Translations under genes and position numbers: made by a program
The notes under the pieces: generated by a model
The model's database searches: none
The model's input: the letters and a program-made list of their open reading frames with translations, nothing else
Told to the model about the DNA's origin: nothing
Source of the DNA: Cyanobacteria bacterium SBLK
Lineage (GTDB): Bacteria > Cyanobacteriota > Cyanobacteriia > Cyanobacteriales > Spirulinaceae
Reading direction: 5' to 3'
Assembly: GCA_017746715.1 (NCBI GenBank)
Contig: JAGHZQ010000053.1
Location: forward strand, 60,310 to 124,309
Length of the DNA stretch: 64,000 nucleotides
In this document: piece after piece, positions 1 through 7,619 of the stretch
How the letters are laid out: every line of letters begins with the position of its first letter
Position numbering within the stretch: the stretch's first letter is position 1

Positions 1-704
1 GAAATCGATCCCGTTTCTTCCGAGACGACAATACACAAACAATTATCGACTCGTTCTGTAATTCCCATTGCTGCCCGATGGCGGGTTCCCAATTGACGGG
101 AAGCAACTCGTTCTGAGAGGGGTAAAATAATTGAAGCGGCAACGATACGAGAACCGCGAATGTGTACTGCGCCATCATGTAAAAGCGTACTGGTTTGAAA
201 AATAGTTTGCAAGATTTCCTTAGAAACCTCGGCATCTAAAGTCACCCCCGATACGGAAAAAAAACGCTCGTCAATCGGGTCTCCCGTTTCCATCATAATG
301 AGGGCTCCCGTGCGGTTTTGGGAAAGCTCCTTAATCGCATCGACAATTTTATCGATGGTATTTTCCTGCTCGGGTACGAAACGGTGAGAAGTGTGAAAAA
401 CGTGGAGAATATCGCCCCGCCCGAGTTTTTCTAAAAACTGGCGAAATTCCGACTGAAAAACGACCGCCATTGCCACCGCCGACCCTAAAACTAACCGTTC
501 TAAAACAAAACTTAAATGAGGCAGCTGAAGTTTTTCACTCACGACAGCCGCCAGCATGAGCACGATTAGACCTCTGACCATCCAAAGCGTTCGCCGTTCT
601 CCGATCGCGAGGAGAACAGCATAGGTCAGCAGGAGAACGAGGCCAATATCAATAATTTCGAGTAACCAAGGAGGAATTGCATTCGGGTCAACCAGAAAAC
701 CCAT
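1..704 (-). CDS. cdaA: Diadenylate cyclase CdaA, C-terminus cut by window edge
   Basis: Makes the second messenger c-di-AMP from two ATP at the membrane. I translated 234 residues on the minus strand from the ATG at 702-704. Residues 15-57 are strongly hydrophobic and fit the membrane-anchoring helices of CdaA. The cyclase (DisA_N/DAC) domain follows, with the signature LLHDGAVHI at residues 174-182 (DGA 177-179) and the RHR motif at 208-210, both intact. Only the last few dozen residues lie beyond position 1. It follows lysA on the same strand with an 89-nt gap; I recall lysA next to this gene in many cyanobacteria, so co-transcription is likely. Osmolyte and potassium homeostasis is the usual role of c-di-AMP. 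Confidence 0.93.
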   Translation of the reverse strand, partial: MGFLVDPNAIPPWLLEIIDIGLVLLLTYAVLLAIGERRTLWMVRGLIVLMLAAVVSEKLQLPHLSFVLERLVLGSAVAMAVVFQSEFRQFLEKLGRGDILHVFHTSHRFVPEQENTIDKIVDAIKELSQNRTGALIMMETGDPIDERFFSVSGVTLDAEVSKEILQTIFQTSTLLHDGAVHIRGSRIVAASIILPLSERVASRQLGTRHRAAMGITERVDNCLCIVVSEETGSI

Positions 705-762
705 CGATCGTTAAGGATTGAGACTCGAGCGTGAATAGAGAGGAGAAGATTTTGTAACTTAA

Positions 763-786
763 GGGAGGAGAGAGGATTCTCCTCCC
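763..786 (-). other. GC-rich hairpin between lysA and cdaA
   Basis: A perfect 9-bp inverted repeat (GGGAGGAGA at 763-771, TCTCCTCCC at 778-786, 6-nt loop) sits 7 nt after the lysA stop. There is no clear T-run after it on either strand, so it is more likely an RNA processing or partial-attenuation structure than a full terminator. Confidence 0.45.
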
Positions 787-793
787 GATGGGT

Positions 794-2191
794 TTAACTC
801 TCGCGCAAGCGCTGTGGCAATCGGTCTTGACGAATTAAATCCGCATAAGTTTCCCGTTCTAATATTAAACTAGCTTCTCCCTCATTGACGATCGCGGCAG
901 CAGGACGCGCAATGCGATTGTAGTTGGAAGCCATGCTGTTATTGTACGCTCCCGTTCCCAAAACGACTAACACGTCTCCGGCTCGGGTTTGGGGAAGTTT
1001 GGCATCTTTAATGAGCACATCCCCGGACTCGCAATGTTTCCCGGCAACGGTAATGGTTTCCGAGAGGGGAGCGGACATTCGATTGGCAAGGACGGCACGA
1101 TAAACGGATTGATAGGTAATGGGGCGAGGATTGTCCGACATTCCGCCATCTACGGCAATATAAGTTCGCAGATCGGGAATTTCTTTGCGACTGCCAACGG
1201 TATAAGCCGTCACGCAAGACGAACCTACAAGCGATCGCCCGGGTTCGCACATGAGTTTCGGGTAGGGTAAATTGTGAGTATCGCAGGCTTTGACCACGGC
1301 ACGACAGGCTGCACCGACCCATTCTTCGATACTGGGAGGATCGTCGGCTTCGGTGTAGCGAATGCCCAAACCGCCACCAATATTTAAGGTTTTGACTTGT
1401 AATCCCGCAGCGATTGCGCTTTGCAACCATTCTACCATTACGCCGCCTAAATCTTGATGGGGTTGGCGCTCGAAGATTTGCGAACCGATATGGGCGTGCA
1501 GGCCGATAAAATTCAGTTGGGGGCGATCGCGAATCCAAGTAAAGACTTCGGGTAATTGATTGGGATCGAAGCCGAATTTACTATCGAGGTGTCCGGTACG
1601 AATGTAGTCGTGGGTGTGGCATTCAATACCCGGAGTCAGGCGCACCATAATGGCGATCGGGGTTTCGGAAGTGGCAATTTCTGCCAGCATTTCCAACTCC
1701 AGCCAATTATCTACCATTATCGTACAGCCCTCGCTGTAGGCATATTGCAACTCTTCGCGAGACTTATTGTTGCCGTGAAAATAAATGCGATCGGCGCTAA
1801 TTCCAGCTTGTCGGGTGGTATATAATTCGCCCCCGGAAACGACATCAAATCCCAGTCCTTCGCTGGCAATGACGGCACAGACTGCCAGACAACTCCACGC
1901 TTTAGATGCAAAAATGACTTGGGATGCTCCTGGATAATGGCGAATAAAGGCATCCCGGTACTGGCGACAGGCGGTTCTTAGGGTGTATTCGTCTAAGATG
2001 TAGAGGGGCGAGCCAAATTGTGCCAGTAATTCCGTCACGTCGCAACCGCCGATTTCTAGGCGATCGCTTTCGTTGACGCGAGCCGTTAGGGGGGCAAGCA
2101 TTTGATTGGGAGAAATCTCGCCTTCGGTTTCTGAGGACGGTTGCAAATATTGCAAACTCGTATTTTCAGTTTTAGGCTGGGTTAAGAGCAT
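794..2191 (-). CDS. lysA: Diaminopimelate decarboxylase
   Basis: PLP enzyme that decarboxylates meso-diaminopimelate to L-lysine, the last step of lysine synthesis, in the cytosol. The 465-residue product is a fold III decarboxylase. It has the PLP-lysine motif FASKA near residue 97, then GFDVVSGGELY, the HxHIGSQ motif, the phosphate-binding GGGLG, EPGRSLVG, and CESGDVL supplying the substrate-site cysteine. The first 45 or so residues are an extension seen in cyanobacterial LysA. Several overlapping open frames inside it are shadows. It leads directly into cdaA. Confidence 0.96.
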   Translation of the reverse strand: MLLTQPKTENTSLQYLQPSSETEGEISPNQMLAPLTARVNESDRLEIGGCDVTELLAQFGSPLYILDEYTLRTACRQYRDAFIRHYPGASQVIFASKAWSCLAVCAVIASEGLGFDVVSGGELYTTRQAGISADRIYFHGNNKSREELQYAYSEGCTIMVDNWLELEMLAEIATSETPIAIMVRLTPGIECHTHDYIRTGHLDSKFGFDPNQLPEVFTWIRDRPQLNFIGLHAHIGSQIFERQPHQDLGGVMVEWLQSAIAAGLQVKTLNIGGGLGIRYTEADDPPSIEEWVGAACRAVVKACDTHNLPYPKLMCEPGRSLVGSSCVTAYTVGSRKEIPDLRTYIAVDGGMSDNPRPITYQSVYRAVLANRMSAPLSETITVAGKHCESGDVLIKDAKLPQTRAGDVLVVLGTGAYNNSMASNYNRIARPAAAIVNEGEASLILERETYADLIRQDRLPQRLRES

Positions 2192-2792
2192 AAGCGAATT
2201 TTAGTGATGGGGTAGGGTTGAGGGAAGTTCAAGTCAGACGGCGATCGCCTTGCATGAGGTCGAGCGAAAATTTCGCGCGAACTATTTACGATACATCCTT
2301 TCAGCCTATCAAGTTTAGCGATCGAAAATGTCCACAAATTCTACAACGATCGCTCCCCCGATTTGTTTCTTAAGATTTTGTTCATGAATTAGCGCTTAGG
2401 CGATTGCCGGGATGGGAAGGGTTTTGGGGGAGGCAAGGCTCTTGCAGTTATTACAATAACTCTCTCATTATCGATCCGTGCTTCGGCGTTGCTCAGCGAC
2501 CACCGAGGATTCAAAGTCTCCGTCTCATATAAAAGTCTATCAAGAGGACTGCATCAATCCCTAACAGCCAGCTTTTGCAGTACGATATTTTTAGGAGTCA
2601 GGCAAGACGCAACCAAAACAATGCTCATTGAGTCGCGAGAACCGATTGCACCGCCAAGGTTAGCCCGAGAAATTCTGGAGGGACAAATCGCGATCGCTCA
2701 CTTCTTGTCCCCCTTTGTAAGGAGGAAGCTAGAGGATGCTTTGCTTTTTAAGGATGGGGGACTTTGCAATAATTTATCGAGGAATGGAATCA
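2192..2792. other. Spacer upstream of beta-propeller gene, no supported gene
   Basis: About 600 bases between the divergent lysA and the plus-strand gene at 2793. It must hold both promoters. I see scattered GATCGC/HIP1 sequence but no convincing promoter, RNA or terminator. An open frame at 2489-2893 has no recognisable motifs and overlaps the next gene's signal peptide. Confidence 0.4.
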
Positions 2793-3770
2793 ATGAAACC
2801 GATCGCTTTAACAATCGCCGTAGCACTCTCTCTCGGAATAGCGAATTATCGTTGCGATCGCACTTGGGCGCAAAATTTGCCCCCACTCTATGAAAATACG
2901 CCCCAAGAATTAGCACCCGCTCATTCGATCGCTCGTTTTCCCATCAATACCTTCTTAGAAAGCATCGCGATCGACGATCGCGGTACGCTGTTTATTACCA
3001 GTCACGACGATGGCAAAATTATTCGTTTGTATCCCGATGGAAGACAATCCATTCACGCAGAAATTAAGGGAAGAATTGCCGGGTTAGCTTGGGGCGATCG
3101 CGACACGCTTTTAGTCACGGGATGGAATGAGACGGGAATTCCCCATATTCTTCAAGTTTCTCCGAGAGGAAATGTCGAAGTTTTGGCAACGTTGCCCGAG
3201 GCAATGTTTCTCAATGGACTGACTAAATTAACAGGCGATCGCTATTTGATCGCCGACTCTTATCGCGGGGCAATTTGGGAATTTGATGCGCGTCGAGGAG
3301 AGAAAAAGATATGGCTGGAACATCCTTTTTTAGCGCGATCGACGGCTGAAAGTATCACGCCCGGAGTGAATGGTCTAAAAATCTTTTCGGGGGTGTTATA
3401 TGCCTCGAATTCCGACAAGGCGCATTTAGTTAAAATTCCTTTACAACAAGATTTTTCAACTGGGGAACCGGAGATTTTTATTGATAAAACAGTCATTGAT
3501 GATTTTGCCTTCGATCGCGAGGGCAATCTTTACGGGGCAACCCATATTTTTAATAGCGTCGTGCGAATTTCTCCGGAGGGGGCGATCTCGACAATTGCCA
3601 CGGCAGAACAAGGCGTAACCGGAAGTACGGCGATCGCATTCGGTCGTCTGGAAAGCGATCGAACCAGCATTTATATTGTTACCAATGGCGGGATGTTTCT
3701 GCCTCCTCCGACGGGAATTGTTCCCGCAGAAGTCGTTCGCCTTGATGTTGGCATCCAAGGAGATTTTTAA
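2793..3770 (+). CDS. Secreted SMP-30/gluconolactonase-type beta-propeller protein
   Basis: A 325-residue exported protein of unknown substrate. I chose the ATG at 2793 because GAGG lies 10 nt before it and a typical signal peptide begins there (MKPIALTIAVALSLGIA, probable cleavage after TWAQ). An upstream ATG at 2736 would put 19 odd residues in front of the signal. The body has repeated blades of the NHL/SMP-30 kind: 'IAIDDRGTLFITSHDDGKI', 'GLAWGDRDTLLVTGW', 'FAFDREGNLYGATH', and a late 'GSTAIAFGR' blade. Such proteins are lactonases, esterases or non-catalytic binders; the exact activity cannot be told. It stands alone and ends in a strong terminator. Confidence 0.8.
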   Translation: MKPIALTIAVALSLGIANYRCDRTWAQNLPPLYENTPQELAPAHSIARFPINTFLESIAIDDRGTLFITSHDDGKIIRLYPDGRQSIHAEIKGRIAGLAWGDRDTLLVTGWNETGIPHILQVSPRGNVEVLATLPEAMFLNGLTKLTGDRYLIADSYRGAIWEFDARRGEKKIWLEHPFLARSTAESITPGVNGLKIFSGVLYASNSDKAHLVKIPLQQDFSTGEPEIFIDKTVIDDFAFDREGNLYGATHIFNSVVRISPEGAISTIATAEQGVTGSTAIAFGRLESDRTSIYIVTNGGMFLPPPTGIVPAEVVRLDVGIQGDF

Positions 3771-3795
3771 GAAGAGAAATTAGAGAGTATTGAGG

Positions 3796-3826
3796 ATGAG
3801 TTAGGCGATGGCCTAACTCATTTTTT
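3796..3826 (+). terminator. Intrinsic terminator of the beta-propeller gene
   Basis: Perfect 11-bp stem (3796-3806 with 3811-3821), 4-nt loop GATG, then TTTTTT. It lies 25 nt after the stop of the upstream plus-strand gene. Confidence 0.9.
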
Positions 3827-3880
3827 GTAATTCAATTATAATTGAATATATTATTCATTATCTTCATTTGAACGAACATT

Positions 3881-4420
3881 TTACCATTGAAAATAATACA
3901 TGAGTTGAGAGACGAACTCGCTTTCTAAAGCCAAACGTTGCTGAAGATCGGCAAGATTGCGATAAGGACGATTTTGCACGATCGCTCGAGCAAATTGAGC
4001 GTCAACCCAAGGAATAGTTTCTAATTGTTTTAAACTTGCCGTATTTGGATTAATTCGTTGGGGATTATCCGCACTTTCGGGATCGTAATAACAAAAATAA
4101 AGTAAGGGTTGGAGAGATTGTAAAAGATTTAAAGATAGCCCGATCGCAACGGCAATATCTTCAATACATAAAAATTGTACCCCCATACCCCGCAACTCTA
4201 CTAGCGATCGCGCCATATGAATGGAAATCCCCGGCAAGCGCAACCAATCATCGACAGTCGCGCGGTTGACATCCAATTGCAATCCCAATTCTGCGGCGAT
4301 CTGGACTTCATCGAGGGAACGCAGGCGATAATGGGGATCGTTTAAAATTTTGCTCCGAATGGCAGCACGTTGAGGATTAAACTGCGAAGAGAGTTTTCCC
4401 AAAGAATTCAACCAATTCAT
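3881..4420 (-). CDS. Helix-hairpin-helix (ComEA-like) protein
   Basis: 179 residues with two helix-hairpin-helix units. The first reads 'LQLDVNRATVDDWLRLPGI' (about residues 48-67) and the second 'INPNTASLKQLETIPWVD' (about 122-140), which matches the ComEA-type 'INxAxxxxLxxLPGI' pattern that binds DNA backbone. No signal peptide or membrane anchor is visible, so it is probably cytosolic and not a competence DNA receptor as such. It starts 6 nt after the stop of the TM2/SHOCT gene, so the two are co-transcribed. Exact role unknown. Confidence 0.75.
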   Translation of the reverse strand: MNWLNSLGKLSSQFNPQRAAIRSKILNDPHYRLRSLDEVQIAAELGLQLDVNRATVDDWLRLPGISIHMARSLVELRGMGVQFLCIEDIAVAIGLSLNLLQSLQPLLYFCYYDPESADNPQRINPNTASLKQLETIPWVDAQFARAIVQNRPYRNLADLQQRLALESEFVSQLMYYFQW

Positions 4421-4426
4421 ATTTTC

Positions 4427-4864
4427 CTAACCATCGAGAAGTTGACGGCGTTTTTGCTCGAATTCCCCTTCCGATAATAACCCTTCTTGCCGCAATCTTT
4501 CCAATTGACGGAGTGCCTCGGCGATCGCTCCCACTTTTTGGGGATCGAGGGTATTTTGAGAGGATGCTGATGCGCTGGGTATTAAAGGAGTATTGGCAGC
4601 GATCGCGCTAACTCCTTGATTAAAGCGGCGATCGAACTCCTCTGATTCCAAAATTAAATACCAAATTGCCTCGATCGCGCTGGCAATATGGGGAATGGGA
4701 GTGGCAAAAAGTGCCAGATAGAAAATTCCCCATAGGGGTTGGCGCAAATAGAACTTGTGCAAGCCAACAATCGGCGCGATCGTGCCGCTTAATGCTAGAA
4801 TGACAGCAATTTTCTGATTTCTGGGTTTTTGCCAGAATGCGTTGAACATAAATTTTTTTATCAA
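4427..4864 (-). CDS. TM2 domain plus SHOCT domain membrane protein
   Basis: 145 residues. Residues 18-70 carry two hydrophobic helices with the TM2 pattern 'GLHKFYLRQPLWGI', and the last 35 residues ('ALRQLERLRQEGLLSEGEFEQKRRQLL') are a SHOCT oligomerisation motif. Such proteins sit in the cytoplasmic membrane with the SHOCT tail in the cytosol; function is unknown. An alternative start is the internal methionine at residue 6. It is first in a two-gene unit with the helix-hairpin-helix gene. Confidence 0.8.
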   Translation of the reverse strand: MIKKFMFNAFWQKPRNQKIAVILALSGTIAPIVGLHKFYLRQPLWGIFYLALFATPIPHIASAIEAIWYLILESEEFDRRFNQGVSAIAANTPLIPSASASSQNTLDPQKVGAIAEALRQLERLRQEGLLSEGEFEQKRRQLLDG

Positions 4865-4980
4865 TTGCCTTCAATACGGAAAACCGAATGATTTCCCGAC
4901 TTTTCTCTAGCCTACAATAAATGTAGATTGGGAAAACCCCTTTTAAAGTACATTAACAAAAGAAATTTACACGAGGAATT

Positions 4981-5295
4981 ATGGGATTTTTTGATTCAGA
5001 TGTCGTCCAACAAGAAGCCAAACAATTGTTTGAAGATTATCAATCTCTCATGCAATTAGGAGGGGAGTATGGTAAGTTCGATCGCGAAGGTAAAAAAATA
5101 TTCATCGATCGCATGGAAGAACTGATGGATCGTTATAAAATTTTTATGAAGCGCTTTGAGTTATCTGATGATTTTATGGCGAAGATGACCGTAGAACAAT
5201 TGAAAACTCAGTTGGGTCAATTTGGCATGACTCCGCAAGCAATGTTCGACCAAATGAATACAACTCTCGAGCGGATGAAATCGGAAATCGAATAG
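4981..5295 (+). CDS. DUF1825 family protein
   Basis: 104 residues, soluble and mostly helical, starting MGFFDSDVVQQEAKQLFEDY. The whole length matches the cyanobacterial DUF1825 family, which is near-universal in the phylum and has no established function. A good ribosome site (ACGAGGAATT) precedes the ATG. It stands alone between divergent and convergent neighbours. Confidence 0.85.
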   Translation: MGFFDSDVVQQEAKQLFEDYQSLMQLGGEYGKFDREGKKIFIDRMEELMDRYKIFMKRFELSDDFMAKMTVEQLKTQLGQFGMTPQAMFDQMNTTLERMKSEIE

Positions 5296-5418
5296 GTTAT
5301 TTTACGCTATTCGACTGATAAAGCGATCTTCCGAACGAGAGAATATCGCGATCGAATTCCATAAAATATTGTTATTAATTTTGCTCGAGTTAATTGAATA
5401 CTGGATACTTTTTTCAGG

Positions 5419-5444
5419 AAAAAAACCGGACGCGGAACGCCCGG
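5419..5444 (-). terminator. Intrinsic terminator of the HtrA gene
   Basis: On the minus strand: CCGGGCG, loop TTCCG, CGTCCGG (7 bp with one G-T pair), then seven Ts. It lies 39 nt after the stop of the minus-strand protease gene. Confidence 0.88.
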
Positions 5445-5482
5445 AAACTCTTCTAGGAAAGGAACTCAAGGAAAAGGGAAAT

Positions 5483-6706
5483 CTAACTCGCAGGGAGGGT
5501 ACCGACGCGCACGTTTAAGGCAATCTCGCGATTGTTACGCCGAACCGTGAGGGGGAGTTCGTCACCCACGGACAGATCGGCAACAATTTGTTGAATTTGC
5601 CCCGCATCGGTAATATTGCGATCGCCCACTTTTTGGATGACATCGCCGGCTTTTAATCCCCCTTGGTCGGCAGGAGAGGTGGGGACGACGCGGACGATCA
5701 AAACACCGCGATCGGCGGAAATCTTTTGACCGCTACTATTCTCAAATTGTCGGACGACTTCCGGCTCGAGAGGAGTCATCTGAATGCCCAAGTAAGGATG
5801 AGCGACGCTTCCTTTAGCAATCAATCGATCGGCGATTTGTTTGGCGCGGTTGATGGGAATGGCAAACCCCAACCCTTGGGCATTACGGATAATGGCGGTA
5901 TTCATGCCGATCACCTTACCTTCAGCATCGATGAGGGGTCCGCCCGAGTTACCGGGGTTAATTGCTGCATCGGTTTGAATAAAATTCACCCGCTTATTCG
6001 TCACGCCGATCTCGTTACTCGATCGCCCCGTGGCGCTAATAATTCCCGTCGTTACCGTATTATCCAAACCGAGGGGGTTGCCAATGGCGATCGCCCATTC
6101 TCCCGCTTGCAGGCGATCGGAGTCCCCAAGGGTCACGGCCGGGAGATTTCGGGCCTCAATTTTAACGACGGCAACATCCGTTGTCGGATCGCTACCCAGC
6201 ACCTCTCCTTCAAAGCTGCGTCCGTCTTTGAGGGTGACGGTTACGGTATCTGCCCCCGCCACAACATGAGCATTAGTGAGGATTTTACCATCTTCGCCGA
6301 TGATAAAGCCGGAGCCCGAACCCCTTTGCGTTCGTTCTCGAGGGACGGAGCCAAAGAATCTGTCAAAAGCAGAATTTTGCGATCGGTTGACAGTGCGGGA
6401 TGCATCGATGCGAATGACAGCATCTCCCACATTTTCTACAACTTTCGCAATGAAATTATTGCCATTGCGAGGAGAGAGTTGGATTGCCGGAGTTGCGGTC
6501 TTGCTTTGTTCCTCTGTTGCCGTTAAACTTGCGTCGGAAACGATGGGAGTATTGGAGGTTGTTTTTTGCGAATAGAGATATCCCCCTCCAAAAGACAGCC
6601 CCAAACTTAAAAAGACAAGCGCGACATTTTTGAGGCGAGCGCGTTGTTTGGATTGATTTGTCGTGTCTTGCATGGTTGCAAATCGATCGGAATGATTGAT
6701 TTTCAT
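5483..6706 (-). CDS. HtrA/Deg-family serine protease with one PDZ domain
   Basis: Protein-quality-control protease of the periplasm or thylakoid lumen side. The 407-residue protein starts with a basic stretch and one hydrophobic segment (about residues 27-45, an anchor or signal). A trypsin-like domain follows with an intact triad: His in 'TNAHVVAGADTV', Asp in 'DPTTDVAVVKI', and Ser in 'NPGNSGGPL'. A single PDZ domain fills the last 100 residues ('GVLIVRVVPTSPADQGGLKAGDVI'). This is the layout of cyanobacterial HhoA, HhoB and HtrA; I cannot say which of the three. MQDTTNQ at residue 12 is a second possible start. It ends in a clear terminator. Confidence 0.92.
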   Translation of the reverse strand: MKINHSDRFATMQDTTNQSKQRARLKNVALVFLSLGLSFGGGYLYSQKTTSNTPIVSDASLTATEEQSKTATPAIQLSPRNGNNFIAKVVENVGDAVIRIDASRTVNRSQNSAFDRFFGSVPRERTQRGSGSGFIIGEDGKILTNAHVVAGADTVTVTLKDGRSFEGEVLGSDPTTDVAVVKIEARNLPAVTLGDSDRLQAGEWAIAIGNPLGLDNTVTTGIISATGRSSNEIGVTNKRVNFIQTDAAINPGNSGGPLIDAEGKVIGMNTAIIRNAQGLGFAIPINRAKQIADRLIAKGSVAHPYLGIQMTPLEPEVVRQFENSSGQKISADRGVLIVRVVPTSPADQGGLKAGDVIQKVGDRNITDAGQIQQIVADLSVGDELPLTVRRNNREIALNVRVGTLPAS

Positions 6707-7154
6707 GGTTGTCGCTCAAGTGAAACTATGAGTGTTGCTTGCCCCTTTCCATGAAGAAAACAAGGGGAGACAGTCCCTTATCCATTCAGGAAAAGTGTCA
6801 TCAATTGGAGGAAGGAAAGTCAGCCCGAGAGCAAGAGTTTTGCGATCGGAAAGTAGATTTCGAGCTGACAATTTCTAATGTAGAGAGGAAATTTGACAGC
6901 TCCGTGACAAAATTTTGACAATGTTATGACATTTTCTCTTAGCGATCGCGATCGAGGAAAAAGCAATCGCGCCGACACTATTTTATAGCACGATTTTGCA
7001 TGGCGATCGCAAATTCGCATTCGTTATCGCCCTCGGTCAAGAGTATCCAAGCCAATTCTATTCCAAATCCGAGTATTGCCCGCTCCCAATGCTCCCCCCG
7101 CTTCCCTTGGGCTGAGCGTAGCTGAAGCCCTGCTCTCTCTACTCCCTCTGCTCT
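6707..7154. other. Spacer between HtrA and ArsC-like genes
   Basis: About 450 bases upstream of the protease gene. It contains several GCGATCGC sites and a dispersed cyanobacterial repeat (GGGCTGAGCGTAGCTGAAG near 7108-7126). Short open frames here have no recognisable content. Confidence 0.4.
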
Positions 7155-7553
7155 TTACCCGCGAGATCTCGGACAATTTTCTAAATCCTCCTTTCGATCT
7201 GGGGGTGTTAACCCGAGCCATGCTTGAATGCGATCGCGATCGAAACCCATCTCGCGAGTTTCCCCGACTTCCAACAGGGGACGGCGAATTAAGAGCGGGT
7301 CTTCGATCATCAAAGCTAAAGCTGTTGTTTCATCCAACTGAGAAGGAACTACCTCTCCCGATTTAATCCGAGGTGCAGAGGGATTAAACCATTCCGAGAT
7401 CGGGCGATTGCCGAAAAAAGAACGCAAGCGATCGCAACTCCAAGGTTCGGTTAATAAACTTTTGGCCTCAACTTGATGACCCGCAGCCGCGAGCAAGGCT
7501 TTTTGTTTAGTATTGTTGATACAGCCGGGTTTTTCGTAGAAAATGATATTCAT
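7155..7553 (-). CDS. ArsC/Spx-like nitrogenase-associated protein
   Basis: 132 residues with a thioredoxin-like ArsC/Spx fold: 'IIFYEKPGCINNTKQKALL' at the N-terminus holds the single family cysteine (Cys11), followed by 'LTEPWSCDRLRSFFG' and the cis-proline-type region. The family I recall as 'nitrogenase-associated protein' has this same GCINNTKQ signature and occurs in nif clusters of many diazotrophs; its biochemical role is not settled. Here it is the last gene of the left nif arm, behind the large histidine kinase. A heptamer repeat sits at its start and no good ribosome site is visible. Confidence 0.82.
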   Translation of the reverse strand: MNIIFYEKPGCINNTKQKALLAAAGHQVEAKSLLTEPWSCDRLRSFFGNRPISEWFNPSAPRIKSGEVVPSQLDETTALALMIEDPLLIRRPLLEVGETREMGFDRDRIQAWLGLTPPDRKEDLENCPRSRG

Positions 7554-7555
7554 TA

Positions 7556-7579
7556 TTGTTGGTTGTTGGTTGTTGGTTG
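7556..7579. repeat. Heptamer tandem repeat (TTGTTGG)
   Basis: Three perfect TTGTTGG copies plus three bases, lying 3 nt upstream of the ArsC-like gene's ATG. One of several STRR-type heptamer arrays in the window. Confidence 0.85.
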
Positions 7580-7619
7580 CTCCCCTCTTGGGAGGGGGTT
7601 TGAGTGAGATCGAGGCCTG

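Noticed and set aside
2489..2893. Open frame of 134 residues upstream of the beta-propeller gene
   Set aside because: No recognisable motif, low-quality composition, and it overlaps the signal-peptide region of the better-supported gene at 2793.
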